Below, piece by piece: positions 33,485 through 46,600 of a DNA stretch of 64,000 nt; positions within the stretch are counted from its first letter, which is position 1; every line of letters starts with the position of its first letter. Source of the stretch: Zoroaster sp. YZ-2022 (Eukaryota > Echinodermata > Asteroidea > Forcipulatida > Zoroasteridae); assembly GCA_029582265.1 (NCBI GenBank), contig JAQQFT010000023.1:4251688-4315687 (forward strand), given 5' to 3'. The position numbers and the translations under genes were made by a program. Under the pieces are notes generated by a model. That model saw only the letters and a list, made by a program, of their open reading frames with translations. It was not told the origin of the DNA and ran no database searches.

Positions 33485-34839
33485 CCACCGGGGGACCCAG
33501 TTTGGATGGGTATTTGATTGACTGGGTATTTAAGACCCTGTAACCAATGTTTATCTTGGGATCATAATAATTAACTTAGAACCCAAAGTCATGAAAAACA
33601 TCAAAGAAAAAAACAAAAATCTATTGGATGTTTGTAATTTTAAAGAATGCTATAAATGCAGCATTATGATCAATGTAACTTTTGACTGCATGATGTATTG
33701 ATATTAAACTGAAAATTTTAAATTTTGGAAATTTAATTCAACCATAAATGGTTTTAAAAATGTATTACCATAAGTAATATTTATAGCTTTCAAAAAGATA
33801 TAAAGACTTTTTTTTGGTATAAATTTCAATTAGGTAATTTGTTCGAAAAAAAAACAAATTTAAAAATTTCGACGATGTATTACCCATGTTTTTCATTAAC
33901 ACCTCAATTTTTTTTTTAATCAAATCATGACTATTTTCCCTGAAGAAAAAAAAATAATCTTTTTAAATGACCCTTTCACAAAAATAATTGTAAAAGAAGA
34001 TTGGTTTTAAAGTAATTTGCCTTATAGTTTGCATTTAAGGGATAAGTAATAATTTTCGGGGAAACCCTGTAAAATTTCAATTGGTAGTAATTTGTTCTGA
34101 AAAAAACAAGGTTACAACTGGTTTCGATCAGTATGATCTGACGCTGACGGTGCCAAAATGTTTGATACCAATTTTAAAAGATTTTGGGACTATAAAATAC
34201 AAAAATGCATGATTGTCACAATTTTTGTCATTACAAAGTTGTATTTTAAAGATTGTATACTTTTTAATTACCTAATTTCAAAAAGACTTTATGAAGGTGA
34301 TATTTAAACATCCGTCGAACATCATTTTTGGTAAATGAAATGCATTTCAATGTTAGATGGATTACAGCGGATCCATTTCCCCAAAAGAATGAATCAAACA
34401 AATCGAATACATTTTTATTATTTTCGTTAATAAACAATAAAAGATAAACTTCCCAAAACAACCAATCTCTTGATTCATATGATGCAACTTAACCCTTTAG
34501 GGTTTTGAAAAATCCCAAATCTTCCCAAACCTCCAAAATCCATAAAAATCAGTAAAAGGGTTGACTTGATGAATTGGGGTTTGGGGGATAAACCCAAAAA
34601 AATATCGAACATCATTTCAAAAAACATTGATATCACAAATTTCAATTTTAAAAAAAATTTTCGATTAAAAAAAATATATTGATTAAAAAAAAAATTCCAT
34701 TGTGAGTGAAATCAGAAATCCCCTGAAACAAAATATTGGGGAAATGTAAAAAAAGCAACTACTTAGTGGTAAGCGATTGTTTTTTCACATAGGGTTGCAA
34801 TTTTGAAAAAGGCATCTCACTTTCAGCCATGATAGTCCC
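33485..34839. other. Low-quality unassigned sequence
   Basis: AT-rich. 'gtaatttgttc' recurs at 33,834 and 34,087 after similar 'atttcaatt' stretches, perhaps a weak local repeat. No gene. Confidence 0.5.
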
Positions 34840-37800
34840 AATCCATGATTAAATTGGTATTATATCGGATATCCTTGACGCTCTTAAAAAATCAGATTGG
34901 GGAGTTTTCATTTTTTAGCCGGTTTAAGGAAAAAAAAAAGTTTTGTTTTACCAGATTTTTTTTTTGAAGAAATGAAAATAATGAAAAGATACCCATATAA
35001 AACATGTTACTGATGTTTTCAATTAAAACCCCAGGGGGAATACAAAACATTATTATTTATTCCATGTTATTCAATTGTATTGGGGATTTTAAAAAGTTTT
35101 AATGTCAAAAAATAAACCCGGGTTCCACCCCAAAATGTAGTCTGCAGCATATAGTCAGATTGGTTTTTGGTTTTTTTTTAAGTTAAAAAAAAATTGTCAA
35201 ACTAAAACATTTTGTGGTTGAGTTTTTAAATGAAAAATGCAATAAAAAGTAAATAAAAAACACATCAACTCAAAAACTCAATTCTTTAGACTGAAAAAAG
35301 TTTCTGTATGATTGTATGTAATTAAATAATTAATACATACTTTTCAGATTAACTTGTTCCAAGTCACCCTTGCCAACTGCATTGTAGGTACACAATGCCT
35401 TTTTTTAAGGGCCAATTGCAGATATTGGGTTTTAAATAGATTTAAATTGAGAAAAAGTACAAGTATAACATATGTTTATAGAATTGAAAAAAACTTTTTA
35501 AAACCTGAGCAAAGTGGGGAGGGGACATTTATTTGATTTTGGGGGAAAATGCAAAAATATAATATTATGGTCCCGGATTTAAAAAAGGGAGGTGGAGGAA
35601 GCCAAAAGGGACCACCTTTAAAAGGAGTTTAAAAGTATGGTAATGTTCAAGCTTTAGATAATTTGGGTGGGGGGGGGGTCTTCCCCCCCTTTATCGCGTC
35701 GCCTGTTTATATGGTATACAATTTTGTGGGGACTTCTCCCCTTTATGACTAGTCTCAGCGGAGTCCATCGGAGGGGATGACTCCCGGGCCAATTCAATAC
35801 AATGACTGGGCCAAAAATACTGATACAAAATTACTTCAATATTTAAAATTTTTTTAAAAATTCGCAAAAATGAAAAATATCATAATAATTCATACAAAAA
35901 ATAACATAATTACCTGTTGTGAATTCAATCTTTAATATTTTGCATGAATAAACAATTTGATCTTGGTTTGATTTTATTATTTTTTACAATAACTGATACT
36001 GTTCAGTCGTTTACATCAATGCAATATGAAAAAGGGGGGGAATTATCTCAACTCAATGTTTAGAATCTTTTTTTAAAAAAAATTTGTTTTTTCTTATTTT
36101 AAACTTGTGACATGACTTCAGACCCAATTTATGACTTGGGGTTTAGACTGATTGGGCTCAACACCGGGGGTCGAAACAGAGAATTTTAGGACCAAACAAA
36201 TTCTTTTTTGGGGAAAAATTTTATGACTTGAGCACTCGTCTACTGAAAAAATTTTTAAAATGCCATCATTCTAATGAAGGGACATGTAATGTTTCACCCC
36301 TATTGTGGGTCAACAAAATAATAAGGGGGCCAAAACTTTGTTGTGAAAAACAAATGGGGTTGGGTTTTTTAAACCTTCTTCAACAACAAAAAATAACAAT
36401 GACATGTAAAAAGAGTGGTAGCGGTTCAATAATTAGACTTTACTTGTCTTGTACTTAATAAACAGTTAATTTAAAAATAAAGGGTTTGGGGGTGGGGGGA
36501 CCCAGGAAAATAGGAAAAAAAGTCCAAAAAGCCCAAGCCATGGGCAGGAGGGGGGGCAGCACAAAGGCTCTGGGGTTTCATTATGCATTCTTGGGGGTAT
36601 CATGAGCAAAAAAACCTTGTAAGGATCGCATTCTAACGGACAATCGGGGTCCGGGAACAAACCCTGGGGCTTAAAAGTTGAAATTCATCTAAAAAAAATA
36701 TTGGGAAAGGGGGAAAGGGGAAAGGGGGAAAATTTTCAAAACAAAGGGGGAAGATTAAATATTGTGAATTAAACCTGCCCCGGGGGAAAAATGATCTTCC
36801 CTTTTTACAAACTGTTTATTCAAAACCATGGCAACAATGACAAAAAACCTTTTTTGAAAAAAAAAATGTTGGTTATTGTCCCTATTGGGGTGCAAAAAAA
36901 ATAAATTACTTAAGGGGACTATTGCCCATGCATTTCATACTAACTAGAAGTGAAAATGTATGGGGTTTTATTTTCAATAAATACAAATTATTGAAACGCC
37001 TTTTGGGGAAATTCTAGCATGGAAGCCTAAGGCTTGAGTAAAATGTGGTAAAGTCCTGGGGTTTTTAAAAAACCTAAAAAAAATCCCCCACAATGTATGC
37101 CCTTAAATCTGAAATTTTGGGTTTAAAATGTTCAAATGTTTTAAAATTTTTAATAATGTGTTTTTAATTGGATTTTTTTTAAAAATTATTTTCGTTGTGA
37201 AATAACAGATTGGTTTTTTTAAAAAAAACTTTTTGAATTGAATTTTAAAATTTAATGAAATTTTTGAAAAAGCCAAATGAAAAGTTTTAGTATTAAATAA
37301 ATAGTTGTTCGATGTTTTCTTAATTTAAATTTTTTTATTGAGGTTTTTAATAAAAAAATAAAACATCAAATTAGCCTTTCACTTTCTACATTTTGGAAAG
37401 TTTTCGTGACCTCAATGGACAAGTCACAGTTTTGTGGCGGGCTCACCTTTAGCAGTGAGACTTAGATTCACCCTTGGGTCCAAGGTTTATAAGAGCCATA
37501 GATAAAAGATAAGGGAAAAAATTTCTTTTAAAAATTTTCAATAAAAATTTTGTTTAAAGGGGTAAAAGATAGAATGATGTTTAAGGGAGATTATTTACTT
37601 GTTGTACTGGGCGAGTCTTGGGATGTTGGGGTTTTTTTTGCAGCCAAAAAATTTCCTATAAAAACATTTTTCAAAAACAGTACGGGTGACAAATTTGTTT
37701 TATATCGAAATGACCCGATATCATCGAATACAATATTTTTGTCCAATCGCGGGGTGGCCATCATGTCCAAACGATTGGAACGATTGACGGTTTTTGACAT

Positions 37801-38660
37801 TGGCAACCCCGGATAATTTAATATTCTTCCAAAACAACCTTGATATTGAAAGCCAATAAATTGCTGGGGAACGTTTCAAAGTTGCGAAGATGAAGTTAAT
37901 GAACGATAACCACATTGAAAAGCTGTTATTTATAGATGAAGAGCAAGGTTATATCTACAAATCCCTCTAAATATACATGACGCAAATTTAGACCTTATTA
38001 TTTTTAATTAAGAAGCGCTGCCTGTACCGGTGATAGTGCTCATCCGATTCAATTTTAGAACGTTATGTCACATTTTAACCAATTTTTACCTTTTACAAAC
38101 GGGAAAAATGAACCCGTGTGCACGGCCATAGATGATTGTGGGGGGGACCAATCTTTTAAAATTTTTTGTGGGGAAGCCAATTTTTTGACTGACATCGGGG
38201 CCCAATGCAGGATTTTTAGAGTGGGGGGCAAACATTTGTGGGGGGGGAAAAACTCGCCAAAAATGCATCTCGTTTCCCTGAGTAAAAAAAACATATTACA
38301 AAATAAAAAAAACTGATAAAAAAAATGCAAATCTCAGTGTTTAAACATGATATATTTGCAGTTGAAAACCCATACACTAGCTCTATAGGTTTGCCGACTG
38401 AAAATTTTTTTTTGGGCCAACCCTGTTCTAGTACTTTTTTGTTTTTTTTTACATGAGTAAATGACTAAAAAAAAATACAGGATGCAAAAAAACCCCCCCC
38501 CATCCTGTAAAAGTGCAAAGGGTAGAATTGTTCGACTTTCACTTTTTTTTATTCAAAAAACCAAAAAGTAATTACCTACCCCGTAGGTGGGGAACAAAGG
38601 GTGATGATGGAATATATTTAAATTATTCCCGGATAATTTTTTCATGAAAAAACGGCATTT
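34840..38660 (+). repeat. Segment A, copy A4 (degraded consensus)
   Basis: It follows segment A from about position 10 to 4,834 and continues without interruption into the equivalent of 10,332-10,990. It therefore lacks both the 5.5-kb insertion (empty GTAC site at 38,431) and the hAT-like insertion. The reverse transcriptase core of A1 is missing; 36,300-36,530 has different sequence. Base-level differences are mostly neighbour-copying, for example 'ccacagggtaat' in A1 against 'ccccagggggaat' here, which points to consensus error on top of true divergence. Confidence 0.85.
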
Positions 38661-39067
38661 TTCATGACCTGTGGAAAATTCCCGCGGACTCACGGGGCAA
38701 AAGATGGCAAAAATCTTTAACTGACTGACAAAAAAAATGAAGAGTAATACTGAAACTTATTCAATTATAAAATACTAAATGATATTAATATAGTAAAAGT
38801 ATTCAGAAATTCATCCATATTTTTTGGGGGAACAGAAAAAGGGTTTGGACTCACGGGGCAAAAAGGGAGGGTTTCCGTTCTAAATAAAGTTCGAAAAATT
38901 TTTTTGTTCTGATACCCCTTTAAAATCCATTACCAAATTAAAATTTTTCCCACTGTATCCTTTCAATAAAAAAAAAAAATCTTCCGCCATATCCGTTTTT
39001 TTTAAAAAAGTAACGTGACCCGGGACATGGGGTGATCAGGAATTATTTTGACAATACAATATCTTTA
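38661..39067. other. Unassigned sequence before the gap
   Basis: 'ggactcacggggcaaaa' occurs twice (about 38,687 and 38,848), hinting at a short local repeat. No gene. Confidence 0.5.
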
Positions 39068-39567
39068 NNNNNNNNNNNNNNNNNNNNNNNNNNNNNNNNN
39101 NNNNNNNNNNNNNNNNNNNNNNNNNNNNNNNNNNNNNNNNNNNNNNNNNNNNNNNNNNNNNNNNNNNNNNNNNNNNNNNNNNNNNNNNNNNNNNNNNNNN
39201 NNNNNNNNNNNNNNNNNNNNNNNNNNNNNNNNNNNNNNNNNNNNNNNNNNNNNNNNNNNNNNNNNNNNNNNNNNNNNNNNNNNNNNNNNNNNNNNNNNNN
39301 NNNNNNNNNNNNNNNNNNNNNNNNNNNNNNNNNNNNNNNNNNNNNNNNNNNNNNNNNNNNNNNNNNNNNNNNNNNNNNNNNNNNNNNNNNNNNNNNNNNN
39401 NNNNNNNNNNNNNNNNNNNNNNNNNNNNNNNNNNNNNNNNNNNNNNNNNNNNNNNNNNNNNNNNNNNNNNNNNNNNNNNNNNNNNNNNNNNNNNNNNNNN
39501 NNNNNNNNNNNNNNNNNNNNNNNNNNNNNNNNNNNNNNNNNNNNNNNNNNNNNNNNNNNNNNNNNNN
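39068..39567. other. Assembly gap of exactly 500 N
   Basis: 500 consecutive N. A round number suggests a placeholder of unknown true length. Any reading frame crossing it is meaningless. Confidence 0.99.
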
Positions 39568-40663
39568 TAATTTTAAGTTTCAAGGAGTGATAATTTATAT
39601 CTAAATTAAAAAGCTTACGTTCTCTCTATTCAGAAAAACACAATACTTTTGAATTTGAATAATTATTTCGTACGTTAAACGGCCTCCATGGACACTTAGC
39701 CATCTGTAAAATACCGTAAACTTGCATGCGGTTTCACCGCAATATTCAATACAGCACTATACAGTCTTACGAAAAACATTTCTATGGTTGGGAATAATAA
39801 CTTTTAAAAGTTTTTCAAGGGAAGACCGATAATTTTATATCTAAATTAAAAGCTTAGGTTCTCCCCTTTCAGAAAACACCATACTTTTGAATTTCATTAC
39901 ATTATTTCTGTACCTTAAACGGCCTCCATGGACACTTAGCACTCTGTAAATTACCGTCAACTTGAATGCGGTTTCACCGCAAACAATACCAGCACTATAC
40001 AGTCTTACGAAAAAAACATTTCTATTGGTTGGGAATAACTTTTAAAGTTTTCAAGGGAGGCCGATAATTTTATATCTAAATTAAAGCTTAGGTTCTCCCC
40101 TTTCAGAAAACACCATACTTTAGAATTTGGATAATTATTTCGTACCTTAAACGGCCTCCATGGACACTTAGCCATCTGTAAAATACCGTCAACTTGCATG
40201 CGGTTTCACCGCAAACAATACAGCACTATACAGTCTTACGAAAAAAAAAAACATTTCTAGGGTTGGGAATAACTTTTAAAGTTTTCAAGGGAGGCCGATA
40301 ATTTTATATCTAAATTAAAGCTTAGGTTCTCCCCTTTCAGAAAAACACCATACTTTTGAATTTGGATAATTATTTCGTATCTTAAACGGCCTCCATGGAC
40401 ACTTAGCCCTCTGTAAAATACCGTCAACTTGCATGCGGTTTCACCGCAAACAATACAGAACTATACAGTCTTACGAAAAAACATTTCTATGGTTGGGAAT
40501 AACTTTTAAAGTTTTCAAGGGAGGCCGATAATTTTATATCTAAATTAAAGCTTAGGTTCTCCCCTTTCAGAAAAACACCATACTTTTGAATTTGGATAAT
40601 TATTTCGTACCTTAAACGGCCTCCATGGACACTTAGCCCTCTGTAAAATACCGTCAACTTGCA

Positions 40664-40678
40664 TGCGGTTTCACCGCA
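40664..40678. other. Conserved hairpin in the satellite monomer (example)
   Basis: TGCGGT, loop TTC, ACCGCA: six perfect base pairs, present in most monomers. The common variant with 'cattcgg' breaks one pair, so pairing is not strictly maintained. Confidence 0.8.
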
Positions 40679-43600
40679 AACAATACAGCACTATACAGTC
40701 TTACGAAAAAAAAAACATTTCTATGGTTGGGAATAACTTTTAAAGTTTTCAAGGGAGGCCGATAATTTTATATCTAAATTAAAGCTTAGGTTCTCCCCTT
40801 TCAGAAAAACACCATACTTTTGAATTTGGATAATTATTTCGTACCTTAAACGGCCTCCATGGACACTTAGCCCTCTGTAAAATACCGTCAACTTGCATGC
40901 GGTTTCACCGCAAACAATACAGCACTATACAGTCTTACGAAAAAAACATTTCTATGGTTGGGAATAACTTTTAAAGTTTTCAAAGGAGGCCGATAATTTT
41001 ATATCTAAATTAAAGCTTAGGTTCTCCCCTTTCAGAAAAACACAATATTTTTGAATTTGAATAATTATTTCGTACCTTAAACGGCCTCCATGGACACTTA
41101 GCCATCTGTAAAATACCGTCAACTTGCATGCGGTTTCACCGCAAACAATACAGCCCTATACAGTCTTACGAAAAAAACATTTCTATGGTTGGGAATAACT
41201 TTTAAAGTTTTCAAGGTAGGCCGATCATTTTAAATCTAAATAAAAGCTTAGGTTCTCCCCTTTCAGAAAAACACCATACTTTAGAATTTGGATAATTATT
41301 TCGTACCTTAAACGGCCTCCATGGACATAGCCCATCTGTAAAATACCGGTCAGCTTGCATGCGGTTTCACCGCAAACAATACAGAACTATACAGTCTTAC
41401 GAAAAAACATTTCTATGGTTGGGAATAACTTTTAAAGTTTTCAAAGGAGGCCGATAATTGTATATCTAAATTAAAGCTTAGGTTCTCCCCTTTCAGAAAA
41501 ACACAATATTTTTGAATTTGAATAATTATTTCGTACCTTAAACGGCCTCCATGGACACTTATCCATCTGTAAAATACCGTAAACTTGCATGCGGTTTCAC
41601 CGCAAACAATACAGCACTATACAGTCTTACGAAAAAAAATTTTTCTAGGGATGGGAATAACTTTTAAAGTTTTCAAGGGAGGCCGATAATTTTATATCTA
41701 AATTAAAGCTTAGGTTCTCCCCTTTCAGAAAAAACACCATACTTTTGAATTTGGATAATTATTTCGTACCTTAAACAGCCTCCATGGACACTTAGCCATC
41801 TGTAAAATACCGTCATTTTCCATGTGGTTTCACCGCAAACAATACAGCACTATAGAGTCTTACGAAAAAAACTTTTCTAGGGATGGGAATAACTTTTAAA
41901 GTTTTCTAAGGAGGCCGATAATTTTATATCTAAATTAAAGCTTACGTTCTCCTCTTTCAGAAAAACACCATACTTTTGAATTTGGATAATTATTTCGTAT
42001 CTTAAACGGCCTCCATGGACACTTAGCCCTCTGTAAAATACCGTCAACTTGCATGCGGTTTCACCGCAAACAATACAGCACTATACAGTCTTACGAAAAA
42101 AACATTTCTATGGTTGGGAATAACGTTTAAAGTTTTCAAGTAGGCCGATAATTTTATATCTAAATTAAAGCTTAGGTTCTCCCCTTTCAGAAAAACACCA
42201 TACTTTTGAATTTGGATAATTATTTCGTACCTTAAACGGCCTCCATGGACACTTAGCCCTCTGTAAAATACCGTCAACTTGCATGCGGTTTCACCGCAAA
42301 CAATACAGCACTATACAGTCTTACGAAAAAAAGTCATTTCTATGGTTGGGAATAACTTTGAAAGTTTTCAAGCGAGGCCGATAATTTTATATCTAAATTA
42401 AAGCTTAGGTTCTCCCCTTTCAGAAAAACACCATACTTTTGAATTTGGATAATTATTTCGTACCTTAAACGGCCTCCATGGACACTTAGCCCTCTGTAAA
42501 ATACCGTCAACTTGCATGTGGTTTCACCGCAAACAATACAGCACTATACAGTCTTACGAAAAAAACATTTCTATGGTTGGGAATAACTTTTAAAGTTTTC
42601 AAGGGAGGCCGATAATTTTATATCTAAATTAAAGCTTACGTTCTCCCTTTCAGAAAAACACAATACTTTTGAATTTGGATAATTTTTTCGTACCTTAAAC
42701 GGCCTCCATGGACACTTAGCCCTCTGTAAAATACGTCAACTTGCAGGCGGTTTCACCGCAAACAATACAGCCCTATACAGTCTTACGAAAAACAAATTCT
42801 ATGGTTGGGAATAACTTTTAAAGTTTTCAAGGAAGGCCGATAATTTTATATCTAAATTAAAGCTTAGGTTCTCCCCTTTCAGAAAAACACCATACTTTTG
42901 AATTTGGATAATTATTTCGTACCTTAAACGGCCTCCATGGACACTTAGCCATCTGTAAAATACCGTCAACTTGCATGTGGTTTAACCGCAAACAATACAG
43001 CACTATACAGTCTTACGAAAAAAAAACATTTCTAGGGATGGGAATAACTTTTAAAGTTTTCAAGGGAGGCCGATAATTTTATATCTAAATTAAAGCTTAC
43101 GTTCTCCCCTTTCAGAAAAACACCATACTTTTGAATTTGGATAATTATTTCGTATCTTAAACGGCCTCCATGGACACTTAGCCCTCTGTAAAATACCGTC
43201 AACTTGCATGCGGTTTCACCGCAAACAATACAGCACTATACAGTCTTACGAAAAAACATTTCTATGGTTGGGAATAACTTTTAAAGTTTTCAAAGGAGGC
43301 CGATAATTTTATATCTAAATTAAAGCTTAGGTTCTCCCCTTTCAGAAAAACACCATACTTTTGAATTTGGATAATTATTTCGTACCTTAAACGGCCTCCA
43401 TGGACACTTAGCCCTCTGTAAAATACCGTCAACTTGCATGCGGTTTCACCGCAAACAATACAGCACTATACAGTGTTACAAAAAAAAAAATTCTAGGGTT
43501 GGGAATAACTTTTAAAGTTTTCAAGGGAGGCCGATAATTTTATATCTAAATTAAAGCTTAGGTTCTCCCCTTTCAGAAAAACACCATACTTTTGAATTTG

Positions 43601-46600
43601 GGAATTTTTTTCGTACCTTAAACGGCCTCCATGGACACTTAGCCCTCTGTAAAATACCGTCAACTTGCATGCGGTTTCACCGCAAACAATACAGCACTAT
43701 ACAGTCTTACGGAAAAAAAACATTTCTATGGTTGGGAATAACTTTTAAAGTTTTCAAGGGAGGCCGATAATTTTATATCTAAATTAAAGCTTAGGTTCTC
43801 CCCTTTCAGAACAACACCATACTTTTGAATTTGGATAATTATTTCGTACCTTAAACGGCCTCCATGGACACTTAGCCCTCTGTAAAATACCGTCAACTTG
43901 CATGCGGTTTCACCGCAAACAATACAGCACTATACAGTCTTACGGAAAAAAAACATTTCTAGGGATGGGAATAACTTTTAAAGTTTTCAAGGAAGGCCGA
44001 TAATTTTATATCTAAATTAAAGCTTAGGTTCTCCCCTTTCAGAAAAACACCATACTTTTGAATTTGGATAATTATTTCGTATCTTAAACGGCCTCCATGG
44101 ACACTTAGCCATCTGTAAAATACCGTCAACTTGCATGCGGTTTCACCGCAAACAATACAGCACTATACAGTCTTACGAAAAAAACATTTCTATGGTTGGG
44201 AATAACTTTTAAAGTTTTCAAGGGAGGCCGATAATTTTATATCTAAATTAAAGCTTAGGTTCTCCCCTTTCAGAAAAACACCATACTTTTGAATTTGGTT
44301 AATTATTTCGTACCTTAAACGGCCTCCATGGACACTTAGCCCTCTGTAAAATACCGTCAACTTGCATGCGGTTTCACCGCAAACAATACAGCACTATACA
44401 GTCTTACGAAAAAATGTTTTCTATGGTTGGGAATAACTTTTAAAGTTTTCAAGGGAGGCCGATAATTTTATATCTAAATTAAAGCTTAGGTTCTCCCCTT
44501 TCAGACAAACACCATACTTTTGAATTTGGATAATTATTTCGTACCTTAAACGGCCTCCATGGACACTTAGCCCTCTGTAAAATACGGTCAACTTGCATGC
44601 GGTTTCACCGCAAACAATACAGAACTATACAGTGTTACAAAAAAAAATTCTAGGGTTGGGAATAACTTTTAAAGTTTTCAAGGGAGGCCGATAATTTTAT
44701 ATCTAAATTAAAGCTTAGGTTCTCCCCTTTCAGAAAAACACCATACTTTTGAATTTGGATAATTTTTTCGTACCTTAAACGGCCTCCATGGACACTTAGC
44801 CCTGTGTAAAATACCGTCAACTTGCATTCGGTTTCACCGCAAACAATACAGCACTATACAGTGTTACAAAAAAAACATTTCTATGGTTGGGAATAACTTT
44901 TAAAGTTTTCAAAGGAGGCCGATAATGCTTTATCTAAATTAAAGCTTAGGTTCTCCCCTTTCAGAAAAACACCATACTTTTTAATTTGGATAATTATTTC
45001 GTACCTTAAACGGCCTCCATGGACACTTAGCCATATGTAAAATACGGTCAACTTGCATGCGGTTTCACCGCAAACAATACAGCACTATACAGTCTTACGA
45101 AAAAAAAATGTATATGGATGGGAATAACTTTTAAAGTTTTCAAGGGAGGCAGATAAATTGATATCTAAATTAAAAGCTTACGTTCTCCCTTTCAGAAAAA
45201 CACCATACTTTTGAATTTGGATAATTATTTCGTACCTTAAACGGCCTCCATGGACACTTAGCCCTCTGTAAAATACCGTCAACTTGCATGCGGTTTCACC
45301 GCAAACAATACAGCCCTATACAGTCTTACGAAAAAACATTTCTATGGTTGGGAATAACTTTTAAAGTTTACAAGGAGGCCGATAATTTTATATCTAAATT
45401 AAAAGCTTAGGTTCTCCCTTTCAGAAAAAACACTATACTTTTGAATTTGGATAATTATTTCGTACCTTAAACGGCCTCCATGGACACTTAGCCCTCTGTA
45501 AAATACCGTCAACTTGCATGCGGTTTCACCGCAAACAATACAGCACTATACAGTGTTACAAAAAAAAAAAATTCTATGGTTGGGAATAACTTTTAAAGTT
45601 TTAAAGGGAGGCCGATAATTTTATATATAAATTAAATCTAAGGTTCATCCCTTACAGAAAAACACCATACTTTTGAATTTGGATAATTATTTCGTACCTT
45701 AAACGGCCTCCATGGACACTTAGCCCTCTGTAAAATACCGTCAACTTGCATGCAGTTTCACCGCAAACAATACAGCACTATACAGTGTTACAAAAAAAAC
45801 ATTTCTATGGTTGGGAATAACTTTTAAAGTTTTCAAGGGAGGCCGATAATTTTATATCTAAATTAAAGCTTAGGTTCTCCCCTTTCAGAAAAACACCATA
45901 CTTTTGAATTTGGATAATTATTTCGTATCTTAAACGGCCTCCATGGACACTTAGCCATCTGTAAAATACCGTCAACTTGCATGCGGTTTCACCGCAAACA
46001 ATACAGCACTATACAGTCTTACAAAAAAAACATTTCTAGGGTTGGGAATAACTTTTAAAGTTTTCAAGGGAGGCCGATAATTTTATATCTAAATTAAAGC
46101 TTAGGTTCTCCCCTTTCAGAAAAACACCATACTTTTGAATTTGGATAATTATTTCGTACCTTAAACGGCCTCCATGGACACTTAGCCCTGTGTAAAATAC
46201 CGTCAACTTGCATGCGGTTTCACCGCAAACAATACAGCACTATACAGTCTTACGAAAAAAACATTTCTATGGTTGGGAATAACTTTTAAAGTTTTCAAGG
46301 GAGGCCGATAATTTTATATCTAAATTAAAGCTTAGGTTCTCCCCTTTCAGAAAAACACCATACTTTTGAATTTGGATAATTATTTCGTACCTTAAACGGC
46401 CTCCATGGACACTTAGCCCTCTGTAAAATACCGTCAACTTGCATGCGGTTTCACCGCAAACAATACAGCACTATACAGTCTTACGGAAAAAAAAACATTT
46501 CTATGGTTGGGAATAACTTTTAAAGTTTTCAAGGGAGGCCGATAATTTTATATCTAAATTAAAGCTTACGTTCTCCCTTTCAGAAAAACACCATACTTTT

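Noticed and set aside
39032..39604. Reading frames of 172-190 codons across the gap
   Set aside because: They consist almost entirely of unknown residues from the 500 N.
40607..40625. CENP-B box in the satellite monomer
   Set aside because: TTTCG and CGG occur with an A two bases before CGG, but the spacing is two bases longer than the consensus and the final G run is incomplete.
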